Translations under genes and position numbers: made by a program
Shown: positions 1-6,603 of the stretch, piece after piece
Layout: every line of letters begins with the position of its first letter
Numbering within the stretch: the first letter of the stretch is position 1
From: Desulfobacterales bacterium
GTDB taxonomy: Bacteria; Desulfobacterota; Desulfobacteria; Desulfobacterales; UBA11574
Length of the DNA: 14,732 nt
Direction: 5' to 3'
Assembly: GCA_030145595.1 (NCBI GenBank)
Contig: JAQYVG010000056.1
Coordinates: 1-14,732, forward strand
Notes under the pieces: model-generated
What the model saw: only the letters and a program-made list of their open reading frames with translations
Databases searched by the model: none
What the model was told of the DNA's origin: nothing

Positions 1-169
1 AGTGGTCAGCTGCTGGTGACGTGGCAATGTCGTCAAGCAGTTCTGGAAAATCGCGGTCGGCAGTAGCCCTGGGGCTGTCGATGCCATGGGACTTAAAATA
101 GGAAGTTGTCCACTTGAGGAGCTTTACGATGTTCCATACGGTAGCCCCGGACTTAGAATGATGCTCCAT
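1..169 (-). CDS. prmC: PrmC (release factor glutamine methyltransferase), N-terminal fragment cut by window edge
   Basis: PrmC N5-methylates the glutamine of the GGQ motif of RF1 and RF2. Only the first 56 codons are present. The frame opens with ATG at 169 (MEHHSK...) and reads WNIVKLLKWTTSYF then KSHGIDSPRATA. This matches the typical PrmC opening of a hydrophobic helix followed by a G-I-(D/E)-S-P-R-x-x-A element. The start lies inside the end of prfA, overlapping its stop by 17 bp in another frame, which fits translational coupling and the usual prfA-prmC order. Odd point: after SPRATA the family normally continues with an E-I-L-L-A-like helix, but here it reads DRDFPELLDDIATSPAADH up to the edge. 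The reading frame stays open. The deviation could be lineage divergence, an insertion, or a bad assembly end. The methyltransferase domain (NPPY) lies outside the window. Confidence 0.75.
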   Translation of the reverse strand, partial: MEHHSKSGATVWNIVKLLKWTTSYFKSHGIDSPRATADRDFPELLDDIATSPAADH

Positions 170-1223
170 TTTGTAATGCCTGGGACTGGTAGTGGGTGGC
201 AAGCTTTTCAAGTACTTCGTCAATTTCACCCTGCAGTATAGATTCCAGCTTGTAAAGCGTAAGGCCGATGCGGTGGTCGGTAACCCTGGCCTGAGGAAAA
301 TTGTAGGTCCTGATTCTTCCGCTTCTGTCTCCATCTCCTATTTGACTTTTGCGCTCTGCGGATCTTTTTTGGTCCTGTTCTTTGATCATACGATCAAGAA
401 TGCGAGCACGCAGAACTTTCATCCCCTTGTTCCTGTTTTTCAATTGGGATTTTTCATCCTGGCAGGAGACCACTATGCCGGTCGGAAGATGGGTCAATCG
501 TACCGCCGAATCGGTTGTATTCACGCTCTGGCCACCCGGACCGGTTGCGCGAAACACATCGACCTTAATCTCATTAGGGTCGATTTTAAGTTCGACATCT
601 TCAGCTTCAGGCAGAACGGCCACAGTAACCGCAGAGGTGTGTATCCGTCCTTGAGCTTCGGTCGCCGGAACGCGCTGGACACGATGAGTACCGCTTTCAT
701 ATTTGAGGCGGCTGTACGCCCCCTTACCGTGAATCATAGCGATAATCTCTTTTAGACCACCGACACCGGTTGGGTGATGGGCCATGACTTCAACTTTCCA
801 GCTCTTTTTCTCAGCATACCTGCTGTACATCCTGAAAAGATCACCAACAAACAGACCGGCTTCTTCTCCGCCGGTACCTGCCCGTATTTCAACGATAACA
901 TTCTTGTTATCATTCGGATCCTTTGGCAGCAGCAGTTCCTTAAGATCGTCTTCAAGTCGGCTTTTTCGAGACTTTAGAGTTTCTAACTCAGTCCGCGCCA
1001 TCTCTTTAATATCAGGGTCAGAGTCTTTTAAAAGCTCCCTGCTGTCATCAAGCTCTTGCAGGGTTTGTCCGTACGTCCTTAGAACCGTTACAACCTTACT
1101 GAGATCTGAATGCTCACGGCTATATTTCTGGTAATTCTCCCGATCCTGCAAAATGGCGGGATCACTCAAAAGCTTTTCAAGTTCTAAAAAGCGATTTTCA
1201 ACGCCTTTTAATTGTTCATGCAT
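153..1223 (-). CDS. prfA: Peptide chain release factor 1 (RF1)
   Basis: RF1 recognises UAA and UAG stop codons in the ribosomal A site and triggers hydrolysis of peptidyl-tRNA. The 356-residue protein has normal family length. An N-terminal helical domain (about 1-100) is followed by the core beginning VEIRAGTGGEEA near 111. The anticodon-like tripeptide PAT lies at about 186-188 (in RVPATEAQGR), which marks RF1 rather than RF2 (SPF). The catalytic GGQ is at about 230-232, followed by SVNTTDSAVR. The ATG at 1223 follows the rpmE stop after 3 bp, and the 3' end overlaps prmC, so the three genes are surely co-transcribed and probably translationally coupled. The protein is complete, with no missing key residue. 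Confidence 0.98.
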   Translation of the reverse strand: MHEQLKGVENRFLELEKLLSDPAILQDRENYQKYSREHSDLSKVVTVLRTYGQTLQELDDSRELLKDSDPDIKEMARTELETLKSRKSRLEDDLKELLLPKDPNDNKNVIVEIRAGTGGEEAGLFVGDLFRMYSRYAEKKSWKVEVMAHHPTGVGGLKEIIAMIHGKGAYSRLKYESGTHRVQRVPATEAQGRIHTSAVTVAVLPEAEDVELKIDPNEIKVDVFRATGPGGQSVNTTDSAVRLTHLPTGIVVSCQDEKSQLKNRNKGMKVLRARILDRMIKEQDQKRSAERKSQIGDGDRSGRIRTYNFPQARVTDHRIGLTLYKLESILQGEIDEVLEKLATHYQSQALQNGASF

Positions 1224-1226
1224 GAG

Positions 1227-1442
1227 TTATTTGTTTTGGTTCTGGAATTTTTCATATTTCCTGCGGAAGCGCTCAATGCGGCCGGCTGTGTCAATAAGCT
1301 TCTGTTTGCCGGTGAAAAATGGATGGCATTTTGAACAAATCTCCACTCGAATGTCAGCTTTTGTCGAGCCGGCCTCCAATACATTGCCACATGCGCATTT
1401 GGCGGTTGTCTCCACATATTCAGGGTGAATGTCCGGTTTCAT
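1227..1442 (-). CDS. rpmE: 50S ribosomal protein L31, zinc-binding type
   Basis: L31 bridges the large and small ribosomal subunits. The start chosen is the ATG at 1442, giving 71 residues beginning MKPDIHPEY. This matches the family opening M-K-x-D-I-H-P-x-Y. A frame extended further upstream would add 12 residues that the family lacks, and a strong Shine-Dalgarno supports the ATG at 1442. Four cysteines at C16, C18, C36 and C39 (CAC and CSKC) make this the zinc-containing form, as opposed to the zinc-free paralogue that cells use under zinc starvation. The C-terminal motif HPFFTGKQK is typical. It sits between rho and prfA, as in many deltaproteobacteria. Confidence 0.97.
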   Translation of the reverse strand: MKPDIHPEYVETTAKCACGNVLEAGSTKADIRVEICSKCHPFFTGKQKLIDTAGRIERFRRKYEKFQNQNK

Positions 1443-1452
1443 ATAGTATCTA

Positions 1453-1458
1453 CCTCCT
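1453..1458 (-). promoter_or_regulatory. Strong Shine-Dalgarno of rpmE (AGGAGG)
   Basis: On the minus strand, AGGAGG lies 10 nt before the ATG at 1442. It fixes the rpmE start at MKPDIHP rather than the longer open frame reaching 1478. Confidence 0.85.
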
Positions 1459-1505
1459 AACTTAGTACATGTATTCATAAATACGATAACGTAGTAAAAG
1501 TTGGT

Positions 1506-1574
1506 TCAGGTTTCAGGTTTCAGGTGTCAGGAATGGAAATCGCTATAGCCGAAACCTGACACCTGACACCTGAA
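1506..1574. repeat. Heptamer repeats (CAGGTTT/CAGGTGT) in inverted orientation forming a long hairpin
   Basis: In the rho-rpmE spacer, tandem 7-bp units of the type CAGGTTT or CAGGTGT run along the left half. The same units run in reverse complement along the right half. The arms 1512-1531 and 1555-1574 are complementary at 19 of 20 positions around a 23-nt loop. Neither strand has a T-tract right after the stem, so it is not an ordinary Rho-independent terminator. In the operon transcript it would fold into a strong stem between rho and rpmE. Confidence 0.85.
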
Positions 1575-1625
1575 TATGTATCGTTTTAATATGCAATACG
1601 TCACCGAATTTACGAATTAGAGCAT

Positions 1626-2873
1626 TTAGGCATTCATGGAATTCAAAAAGTTTGTATTATCTTTGGTTCCGTTCATTTTATCAAGCAGGAACTCCAAACT
1701 GTCAACAGGGTTCAACGAAGAAAGCAGTTTCCTTAAAATCCAGACGCGCGCCAGTACATCCTCATCCATTAGGAGCTCTTCCTTGCGTGTACCGGATTTT
1801 TTGATATCAATTGCCGGGAACACCCGCTTATCGGCAAGTCTTCTATCCAATTGCAGCTCCATATTACCGGTGCCTTTGAATTCCTCAAAAATAACTTCAT
1901 CCATCCGGCTGCCCGTATCTACAAGGGCTGTTGCAATAATGGTAAGGCTTCCGCCTTCTTCTATATTGCGTGCTGCCCCAAAAAATCGTTTGGGGCGCTG
2001 AAGCGCATTTGAATCAACCCCCCCGGACAGAATCTTTCCACTGGGAGGCATAACCGAATTGTATGCCCGCGCCAGTCTGGTAACACTATCCAGCAGAATA
2101 ACGACATCTTTTTTGTGTTCCACCAATCGCTTGGCCTTCTCAATAACCATTTCGGCAACCTGAACATGCCTTTCTGCAGGTTCGTCAAAAGTGGAACTTA
2201 TCACTTCTCCGTCAACAGACCGCTCCATATCGGTTACCTCTTCGGGCCGCTCATCAATCAGAAGCACAAACAGGACAATATCTTTATGATTGGCACTGAG
2301 GCTGTTGGCGATCGCCTGCAGCAGCATTGTTTTTCCGGACCTAGGCGGTGAAACTATCAGTCCCCTTTGTCCGAATCCAATCGGGTTCAAAAGATCCATG
2401 ATTCTCATGGAATAGTTATCAGCATCGGTTTCAAGCAGTACCTTCCGGTCAGGATAAAGCGGTGTCAGGTTATCAAAAAGAATCTTTTCCCTGGCCACTT
2501 CCGGATCTTCATAGTTTACGGCTTCGACCTTTAAGAGGGCAAAATATCGTTCCGTCTCTTTGGGCTGGCGTATCTGTCCGGATACAGTATCACCTGTCCT
2601 TAAGTTGAAACGGCGAATCTGAGAAGGCGAAACATAGATATCGTCCGGACCCGGCAGGTAATTGTAATTCGGTGCCCGCAGGAATCCAAATCCGTCCGGC
2701 AGGATTTCCAGAGTACCTTCCCCAAATATCAGGCCGGTCCTTTCGATCTCCGCCTGAAGCAAAGCAAAAATGAGCTCCTGTTTTCTCATTCCGGCGGCGC
2801 CGTCAATCTTGAATTCTTTTGCCAAAACAGTCAATTCTTTGATTTTCTTGTCTTTAAGTTCTACAATATTCAT
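1626..2873 (-). CDS. rho: Transcription termination factor Rho
   Basis: Rho is a hexameric RNA-dependent ATPase/helicase that releases RNA polymerase from untranslated transcripts. The 415-residue protein shows the full layout. The N-terminal Rho_N helical region occupies about 1-45. The cold-shock-like RNA-binding fold carries the RNP1-like motif DGFGFLR at 60-66. Walker A PPRSGKT is at about 176-182, and Walker B ends in VVILLDS near 257-263. The Q/R-loop region SGGVDSNALQRPKRFFGAAR is at about 283-302. The C-terminal tail (NGTKDNTNFLNSMNA) is somewhat longer than in the shortest homologues. The ATG at 2873 is preceded by GGAG 9 nt upstream. Its long leader may hold control, because rho genes are often autoregulated; this is inference. 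Confidence 0.98.
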   Translation of the reverse strand: MNIVELKDKKIKELTVLAKEFKIDGAAGMRKQELIFALLQAEIERTGLIFGEGTLEILPDGFGFLRAPNYNYLPGPDDIYVSPSQIRRFNLRTGDTVSGQIRQPKETERYFALLKVEAVNYEDPEVAREKILFDNLTPLYPDRKVLLETDADNYSMRIMDLLNPIGFGQRGLIVSPPRSGKTMLLQAIANSLSANHKDIVLFVLLIDERPEEVTDMERSVDGEVISSTFDEPAERHVQVAEMVIEKAKRLVEHKKDVVILLDSVTRLARAYNSVMPPSGKILSGGVDSNALQRPKRFFGAARNIEEGGSLTIIATALVDTGSRMDEVIFEEFKGTGNMELQLDRRLADKRVFPAIDIKKSGTRKEELLMDEDVLARVWILRKLLSSLNPVDSLEFLLDKMNGTKDNTNFLNSMNA

Positions 2874-3081
2874 TACAATTTGCTCCGCTAACGATTTATC
2901 TTATGATTTTTCATTCTTTATCTGATAAAATTTGCATCTGCTGGTTTTCAATATAACAAACCGGATCCTTGGTAGCTGCAACAGAAGTTTGTGCGTGTTA
3001 TATGAATTTAGCTTGAAGGTTACTGGTATTCTCCGATAGGCGGGATCCTAAAGGCGTGTTCCTACCCTATAAGTTAGCTTT
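2874..3081 (-). other. coaE-rho spacer, probable 5' leader of rho
   Basis: These 208 bp lie between the coaE stop and the rho ATG and hold no plausible gene. The rho Shine-Dalgarno (GGAG) lies near the rho end. The segment is AT-rich next to rho and more mixed near coaE. It includes paired GGATCC-containing stretches that could fold. I see no convincing intrinsic terminator, so read-through from coaE is likely. Leader-based control of rho is possible but not shown. Confidence 0.4.
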
Positions 3082-3747
3082 TTATATCATGATTTTATGC
3101 CTGTCAAGCGCTTTCACCCCATTTTTTGTGTGTTTTTGATATAATTTTTTGTAGAAAAGATCAACCGACCTCATCAGCTTTTTAATATTATCGTCATTTT
3201 TTATTATAAAATCGGATTGTTGAGCTTTCTCATCATCCGTCATCTGAACATCTAAAAGGTCTTTGGCCTCTTTTTTGGAAATGCTGTCGCGCTCCATGAG
3301 CCTTTGAACCCGCAGTTCGCGTTCTGCACTGATCAGAACGACCACATCAAAGCGGTCTTGAATTCCGAGTTCAAAAAGAAGGGGAACCTCTACCACCACA
3401 AAACGCTCACCTTCCTTTCCGGCTTGCGCCATCTTAAGTTGCACGAGCTTGGTTATCTTTGGATGAACGAAACGTTCCAGCGCCGACCGGGCAACATCAT
3501 CGCCTGTAATAATCCGGCGCAGCTTAGAGCGATCCAAAGCCCCGTCCGGCAACAACACTTTCTTTCCAAAATAGTTAATGATGTTTTTGAAGGCATCAGT
3601 TCCAGGAGCTACGACCTCCCGCGCCAAGGTGTCGGAACTGATTACATTTAATCCTAATTCTTTTAACCGCCCGCAAACAGAAGTTTTGCCGGACCCGGCG
3701 CCACCTGTAACGGCTATTTTTAAAGTATCTGACTTTAATACGCCCAT
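3082..3747 (-). CDS. coaE: Dephospho-CoA kinase
   Basis: CoaE phosphorylates the 3'-hydroxyl of dephospho-CoA with ATP, the last step of coenzyme A synthesis, in the cytosol. The 221-residue protein is of normal family length. It has the P-loop GGAGSGKT at 15-22, the substrate region SSDTLAREVVAPG at 37-49, FVHPKI near 93-98 and VPLLFE at 121-126. A basic lid with R-x-x-x-R-x-x-x-R-D spacing occurs near 145-154. It is divergently oriented from the nucleotidyltransferase gene on its right, with an 89-bp AT-rich spacer. It heads the cluster leading into rho. No strong Shine-Dalgarno is visible before the ATG at 3747. Confidence 0.95.
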   Translation of the reverse strand: MGVLKSDTLKIAVTGGAGSGKTSVCGRLKELGLNVISSDTLAREVVAPGTDAFKNIINYFGKKVLLPDGALDRSKLRRIITGDDVARSALERFVHPKITKLVQLKMAQAGKEGERFVVVEVPLLFELGIQDRFDVVVLISAERELRVQRLMERDSISKKEAKDLLDVQMTDDEKAQQSDFIIKNDDNIKKLMRSVDLFYKKLYQKHTKNGVKALDRHKIMI

Positions 3748-3836
3748 ATCTTTTTATTAGACCTAAAAATGTTGATATTAAGCATGTTGTCTTGTAACGT
3801 CAAGTTAACAAATAACAATATACACTTAATTAACCG

Positions 3837-5228
3837 ATGATTCAATTCGATTCAAATATTTTTCCTAAAACCAAAGGGGCCTACATTATTGGCGGTTCCA
3901 TCAGAGATCTTATTCTTGGCAGAACTCCCGCTGATTATGATATTGCTGTTTTGGGCAACCCGGAAAAATTTGCAAACCATGTGGCCCTCAAGACAAACGG
4001 CCGGCTTGTTGAAATGGGGAAACCCGGAAAGATGATTATCCGGGTGGTTACCGAAAATAATATCATTGATATATCCCCTGTCAACGGCCCCACCATTGAA
4101 GACGACCTCAACCAGAGGGACTTCACCATCAACGCTATGGCTTATGACCTGTCCACAGGAGCAATAATCGACGTTCTCGGCGGTCTTCAGGATCTTGAGG
4201 AAAAAAAAGTTAAAATGGTTTCAAAGCAAGTTTTTAAAAAAGACCCGATTCGCCTGTTGAGAGCTTTTCGGATGGGTGCCTGCCTGGGCTTTGATATCGA
4301 ACCCCAAACCGGTTCAGCCATTGCCAGGGAAGCTATGATAATTCAGGAAGCGGCCGGAGAACGAATCCGCCTCGAGCTTTTCAAAATGTTTGAAACCCAT
4401 AAATCGCATTATTATCTTTCTCAAATGGCCGAGACCGGGCTTCTGACCTCCATTTTTCCTGAACTCGGCAAACTTAGAAAATGTTTTCAAAACAGACATC
4501 ATTGCTATGATGTCTTTGAGCATTCAATCAAAGCTTACGGCCACCTTGAAGAGATACTCAGCAATCCGAACAATTTTTTGCCCGCTGGTTCACACCGGGG
4601 CATAGCAGGTATTGACAGGCAAAAAGCAATACTCCTCAAATGTGCAATCCTGCTGCACGACATCGGTAAACCTGCGGCCAAAAGCTTAGACAACAGCGGG
4701 CATGCCCGTTTCTACGGGCATGCCCGCAAAGGTGCCGACATGGCGAAATCCATCAGCAAAAGGTTCAAGTTTGCAACCCGGGAAAGAAATTTCATCGATT
4801 TTATCATCCGTAACCACATCCGGCCGCTGTCTCTTTTCTCTGCTCAACAGAACAAAACATTAACTCACAAAGGCTTAACCCGCTTTTTTATGAAATGCAA
4901 AGATAACACCCCTTACCTGCTGTTGCATACCATAGCCGATATTAAGGGAAAACAAGATAAAGTAAATGCAGAAAATAAAGCGTTCATCACCTTTGTAAAA
5001 GGCATGATCGACGAATATTTTGCAGAATTCAGCCCCAAAAGCAAAACTCAGCCACTGATCACAGGCCATGACCTTATTGAAGAGTTCGGACTGACTCCTT
5101 CCCCATTTTTTAAAAAAATTCTTAGCCTGGCGGAAGAAGCCAGGATGTCAAATACAATTGGGAGCAAACCGGAAGCTTTAAAGCTGGTCAAGGATTTCTT
5201 AAAACAGCAAAAAAAATATCAAACTTGA
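3837..5228 (+). CDS. Class II tRNA nucleotidyltransferase / poly(A) polymerase family protein with HD domain
   Basis: Enzymes of this family add CCA (or only A or CC) to tRNA 3' ends, or add poly(A). The 463-residue protein has GGSIRD at 19-24 and the metal-binding aspartates D33 and D35 in ADYDIAV. QRDFTINAMA lies at 93-102, and DPIRLLRAFR at 136-145 is the class II template-region motif. A C-terminal HD phosphohydrolase domain follows: H229 in FEHS, H274-D275 in LLHDIGKP, then GHARFYGHARKGA. HD domains in CCA enzymes carry 2',3'-cyclic phosphodiesterase or phosphatase activity that repairs tRNA ends. The typical poly(A)-polymerase signature is not apparent, so a CCA or A-adding role is favoured. 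Some deltaproteobacteria split CC- and A-addition between two enzymes, so I leave the symbol blank. The Shine-Dalgarno is weak. Confidence 0.88.
   Translation: MIQFDSNIFPKTKGAYIIGGSIRDLILGRTPADYDIAVLGNPEKFANHVALKTNGRLVEMGKPGKMIIRVVTENNIIDISPVNGPTIEDDLNQRDFTINAMAYDLSTGAIIDVLGGLQDLEEKKVKMVSKQVFKKDPIRLLRAFRMGACLGFDIEPQTGSAIAREAMIIQEAAGERIRLELFKMFETHKSHYYLSQMAETGLLTSIFPELGKLRKCFQNRHHCYDVFEHSIKAYGHLEEILSNPNNFLPAGSHRGIAGIDRQKAILLKCAILLHDIGKPAAKSLDNSGHARFYGHARKGADMAKSISKRFKFATRERNFIDFIIRNHIRPLSLFSAQQNKTLTHKGLTRFFMKCKDNTPYLLLHTIADIKGKQDKVNAENKAFITFVKGMIDEYFAEFSPKSKTQPLITGHDLIEEFGLTPSPFFKKILSLAEEARMSNTIGSKPEALKLVKDFLKQQKKYQT
4696..4727. repeat. Perfect 14-bp inverted repeat inside the nucleotidyltransferase gene
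   Basis: The arms GCGGGCATGCCCGT (4696-4709) and ACGGGCATGCCCGC (4714-4727) are exact reverse complements around the tetraloop TTCT. Each arm itself contains the palindrome GGGCATGCCC. It falls in the HD domain and encodes the near-repeated peptide GHARFYGHAR. The peptide is normal for the family, but the perfect DNA symmetry is striking. Confidence 0.95.
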
Positions 5229-5251
5229 CAAGATATTCACATTTATATAGT
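5225..5251 (+). promoter_or_regulatory. Candidate adk promoter
   Basis: A consensus -35 hexamer TTGACA at 5225-5230 overlaps the stop codon of the preceding gene. TATAGT at 5246-5251 gives a short 15-bp spacing, and the weaker TAGTAA at 5248-5253 gives 17 bp. The -10 is therefore ambiguous. The position 67 bp or more before the adk ATG is reasonable. Confidence 0.4.
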
Positions 5252-5317
5252 AAAGCCGATGTTATTTAAAACTGTGAAAATCAAGATTCGCATATTAATT
5301 AAAGAAAGGAGCATTTT

Positions 5318-5992
5318 ATGAACATTTTATTTTTTGGACCGAACGGCAGCGGGAAAGGTACCCAGGGAGCCATTGTAAAAGACAGATACAACACGCCCCA
5401 CATAGAATCCGGCGCTATCTTTCGCGAAAACATTTCTAAAGGGACCGAATTAGGCCAACAGGCCAAGGAGTATATTGACCGGGGCGACCTGGTACCCGAT
5501 GAAATCACGATCCCCATGATACTCGATCGCCTGCAGCAGGATGACTGTAAAAGCGGCTGGCTTCTGGACGGATTTCCGAGAAACAAGAACCAGGCGATAA
5601 AGCTGGATGAATCCCTGAAGGAAGCCAATATGGCCCTTGATATTGTTGTAGAAATTCTTCTTGACCGCGAAATAGCCAAAAACAGAATCATGGGTCGCAG
5701 ACTATGCGTCAATGATAATAACCATCCCAACAATATCTATATTGATGCCATTAAACCCGACGGTGACCAGTGCCGCGTTTGCGGCGGCGAGTTAAACACC
5801 CGTGACGATGACCAGGATGAGTCCGCCATCGACAAGCGCCATAGTATTTATTACGATACTGATACCGGCACTTTGGCTTCAGCCTACTATTTCAAAGACC
5901 TGGCCGCGAAAGAAGGCTCCATTAAATACATTATATTGGACGGAAGCCCCGGTGTTAAAGATGTTACTGATGAGCTTGTTTCAAAGCTTTAA
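5318..5992 (+). CDS. adk: Adenylate kinase with metal-binding LID (sulfate-reducer type)
   Basis: Adenylate kinase interconverts ATP + AMP and 2 ADP in the cytosol. The 224-residue protein has the P-loop GPNGSGKGTQ at 7-16, an AMP-site segment SGAIFREN at 31-38 in place of the common STGDMLR, DGFPRN at 84-89, and GRRLC at 126-130. In the LID, C130, H136, C152 and C155 give exactly C-X5-H-X15-C-X2-C. This is the motif reported for Desulfovibrio gigas adenylate kinase, which binds zinc, cobalt or iron. Most metal-binding bacterial LIDs use four Cys or Cys3-Asp instead. AAGGAG at 5306-5311, 6 nt before the ATG, is a good ribosome site. An intrinsic terminator follows, so adk is probably a single-gene unit. 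Confidence 0.95.
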   Translation: MNILFFGPNGSGKGTQGAIVKDRYNTPHIESGAIFRENISKGTELGQQAKEYIDRGDLVPDEITIPMILDRLQQDDCKSGWLLDGFPRNKNQAIKLDESLKEANMALDIVVEILLDREIAKNRIMGRRLCVNDNNHPNNIYIDAIKPDGDQCRVCGGELNTRDDDQDESAIDKRHSIYYDTDTGTLASAYYFKDLAAKEGSIKYIILDGSPGVKDVTDELVSKL

Positions 5993-6015
5993 ACCTAAGT
6001 TCTGCAGAAACTGTT

Positions 6016-6063
6016 AAAATATGGTTCATCTCCAAAAGAGTTGGAGATGAACCATATTTTTTT
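6016..6063 (+). terminator. Rho-independent terminator of adk
   Basis: The arms 6016-6034 and 6042-6060 form a perfect 19-bp stem (core ATATGGTTCATCTCCA) with a 7-nt loop, AAAGAGT. It runs into a T-tract ending at 6063 and starts about 24 bp after the adk stop. The A-rich 5' foot also makes it plausible in the reverse direction, but no minus-strand gene needs it. Confidence 0.92.
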
Positions 6064-6137
6064 ACTTGCCAACCACTCCAGTTTAGGATATTAAAGTGGT
6101 TTTACTGTTGATGAATAAAAATAACCATCATAAATAT

Positions 6138-6298
6138 GATGAACTCGTAAAAAGTTACGAATTCAGCTATAGATGGCTAAGGAAAAAGGTTCATATACAA
6201 GGCGTAGTATTTTTTCAGGAACGAGGCTATACATGTAGTATGCCGAGTTTCTGCAAAAATACTACAACGCAGTAGATGGGACTTTTTACGACGCCATC
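6138..6298. mobile_element. MITE-like palindromic intergenic element, no coding capacity
   Basis: This ~161-bp segment is bounded by imperfect terminal inverted repeats. Positions 6138-6155 (GATGAACTCGTAAAAAGT) match the reverse complement of 6281-6298 at 15 of 18 positions. Inside, a second imperfect palindrome runs from about 6202 (GCGTAGTATTTTTTCAG) to about 6270 (GCAAAAATACTACAACGC). No gene or transposase lies inside. A 21-bp stretch of its right end recurs at 8089-8109, so it belongs to a repeat family. Whether it moved with help from a transposase or acts as a REP/BIME-type RNA structure cannot be told here. Confidence 0.7.
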
Positions 6299-6323
6299 AA
6301 ATATTGACCGTTGATGGAACGAA

Positions 6324-6328
6324 GGGAG
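6324..6328 (+). promoter_or_regulatory. Shine-Dalgarno deciding the rpsU start
   Basis: GGGAG at 6324-6328 sits 9 nt before the TTG at 6338. It supports that TTG as the true start. The earlier in-frame TTG/ATG at 6311/6314 lies upstream of this site and would add nine residues not found in S21. Confidence 0.65.
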
Positions 6329-6337
6329 TTGAGTAAT

Positions 6338-6547
6338 TTGAAAGACATTCAGGTCAAGGTCTATGACAACGACCTTGAAAAGGCGATGCGCATTTTGAAG
6401 AAAAAGATTCAAAATGACGGCCTTTTTAAACGCCTAAAGTTGAAAAAGGCCTATGAAAAGCCAAGTGAGCACAAACGTCGCAAACAACGTGAAGCCTTAA
6501 GAAGACAGCGCATTGCAGCTTCAAGAAACAAATACAGAAGAAGATAA
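6338..6547 (+). CDS. rpsU: 30S ribosomal protein S21, probable TTG start
   Basis: S21 is a small basic protein of the 30S subunit that contacts the anti-Shine-Dalgarno region and aids initiation. With the TTG start the product is 69 residues and begins MKDIQVKVYDNDLEKAMRILKK, in line with the family pattern V-x-V-x-(D/E)-N-x-x-x-(D/E)-x-A-L-R-x-(F/L)-K. The central LKLKKAYEKPSEHKRRK and the Arg/Lys-rich tail ending KYRRR are typical. The open frame extends upstream to 6311, but the ribosome site at 6324-6328 lies inside that extension. The gene stands alone between the MITE-like element and a terminator that abuts folC. Confidence 0.93.
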   Translation: MKDIQVKVYDNDLEKAMRILKKKIQNDGLFKRLKLKKAYEKPSEHKRRKQREALRRQRIAASRNKYRRR

Positions 6548-6565
6548 AATCAAACCTTAAAAATT

Positions 6566-6602
6566 AAAACCCGGCGAAAGCTTTAATTTTGCCGGGTTTT
6601 TC
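6566..6602 (+). terminator. Rho-independent terminator of rpsU, abutting folC
   Basis: AAAACCCGGC (6566-6575) pairs perfectly with GCCGGGTTTT (6591-6600). The intervening bases contain a short extra pairing (AAAGCTTT), and Ts follow to 6602. It begins about 18 bp after the rpsU stop and ends 2 bp before the folC ATG at 6604. Confidence 0.85.
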
Positions 6603-6603
6603 T

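Noticed and set aside
192..1134. Several plus-strand frames of 60-187 residues
   Set aside because: They lie opposite prfA, have no family features and no ribosome sites. The conserved prfA frame explains the region.
1443..1478. Extension of rpmE to an upstream start at 1478
   Set aside because: It would place the AGGAGG ribosome site inside the coding sequence and add 12 residues absent from L31.
1512..1574. Rho-independent terminator between rho and rpmE
   Set aside because: The stem is long, but neither strand has a T-tract after it, and the heptamer repeat structure explains the symmetry.
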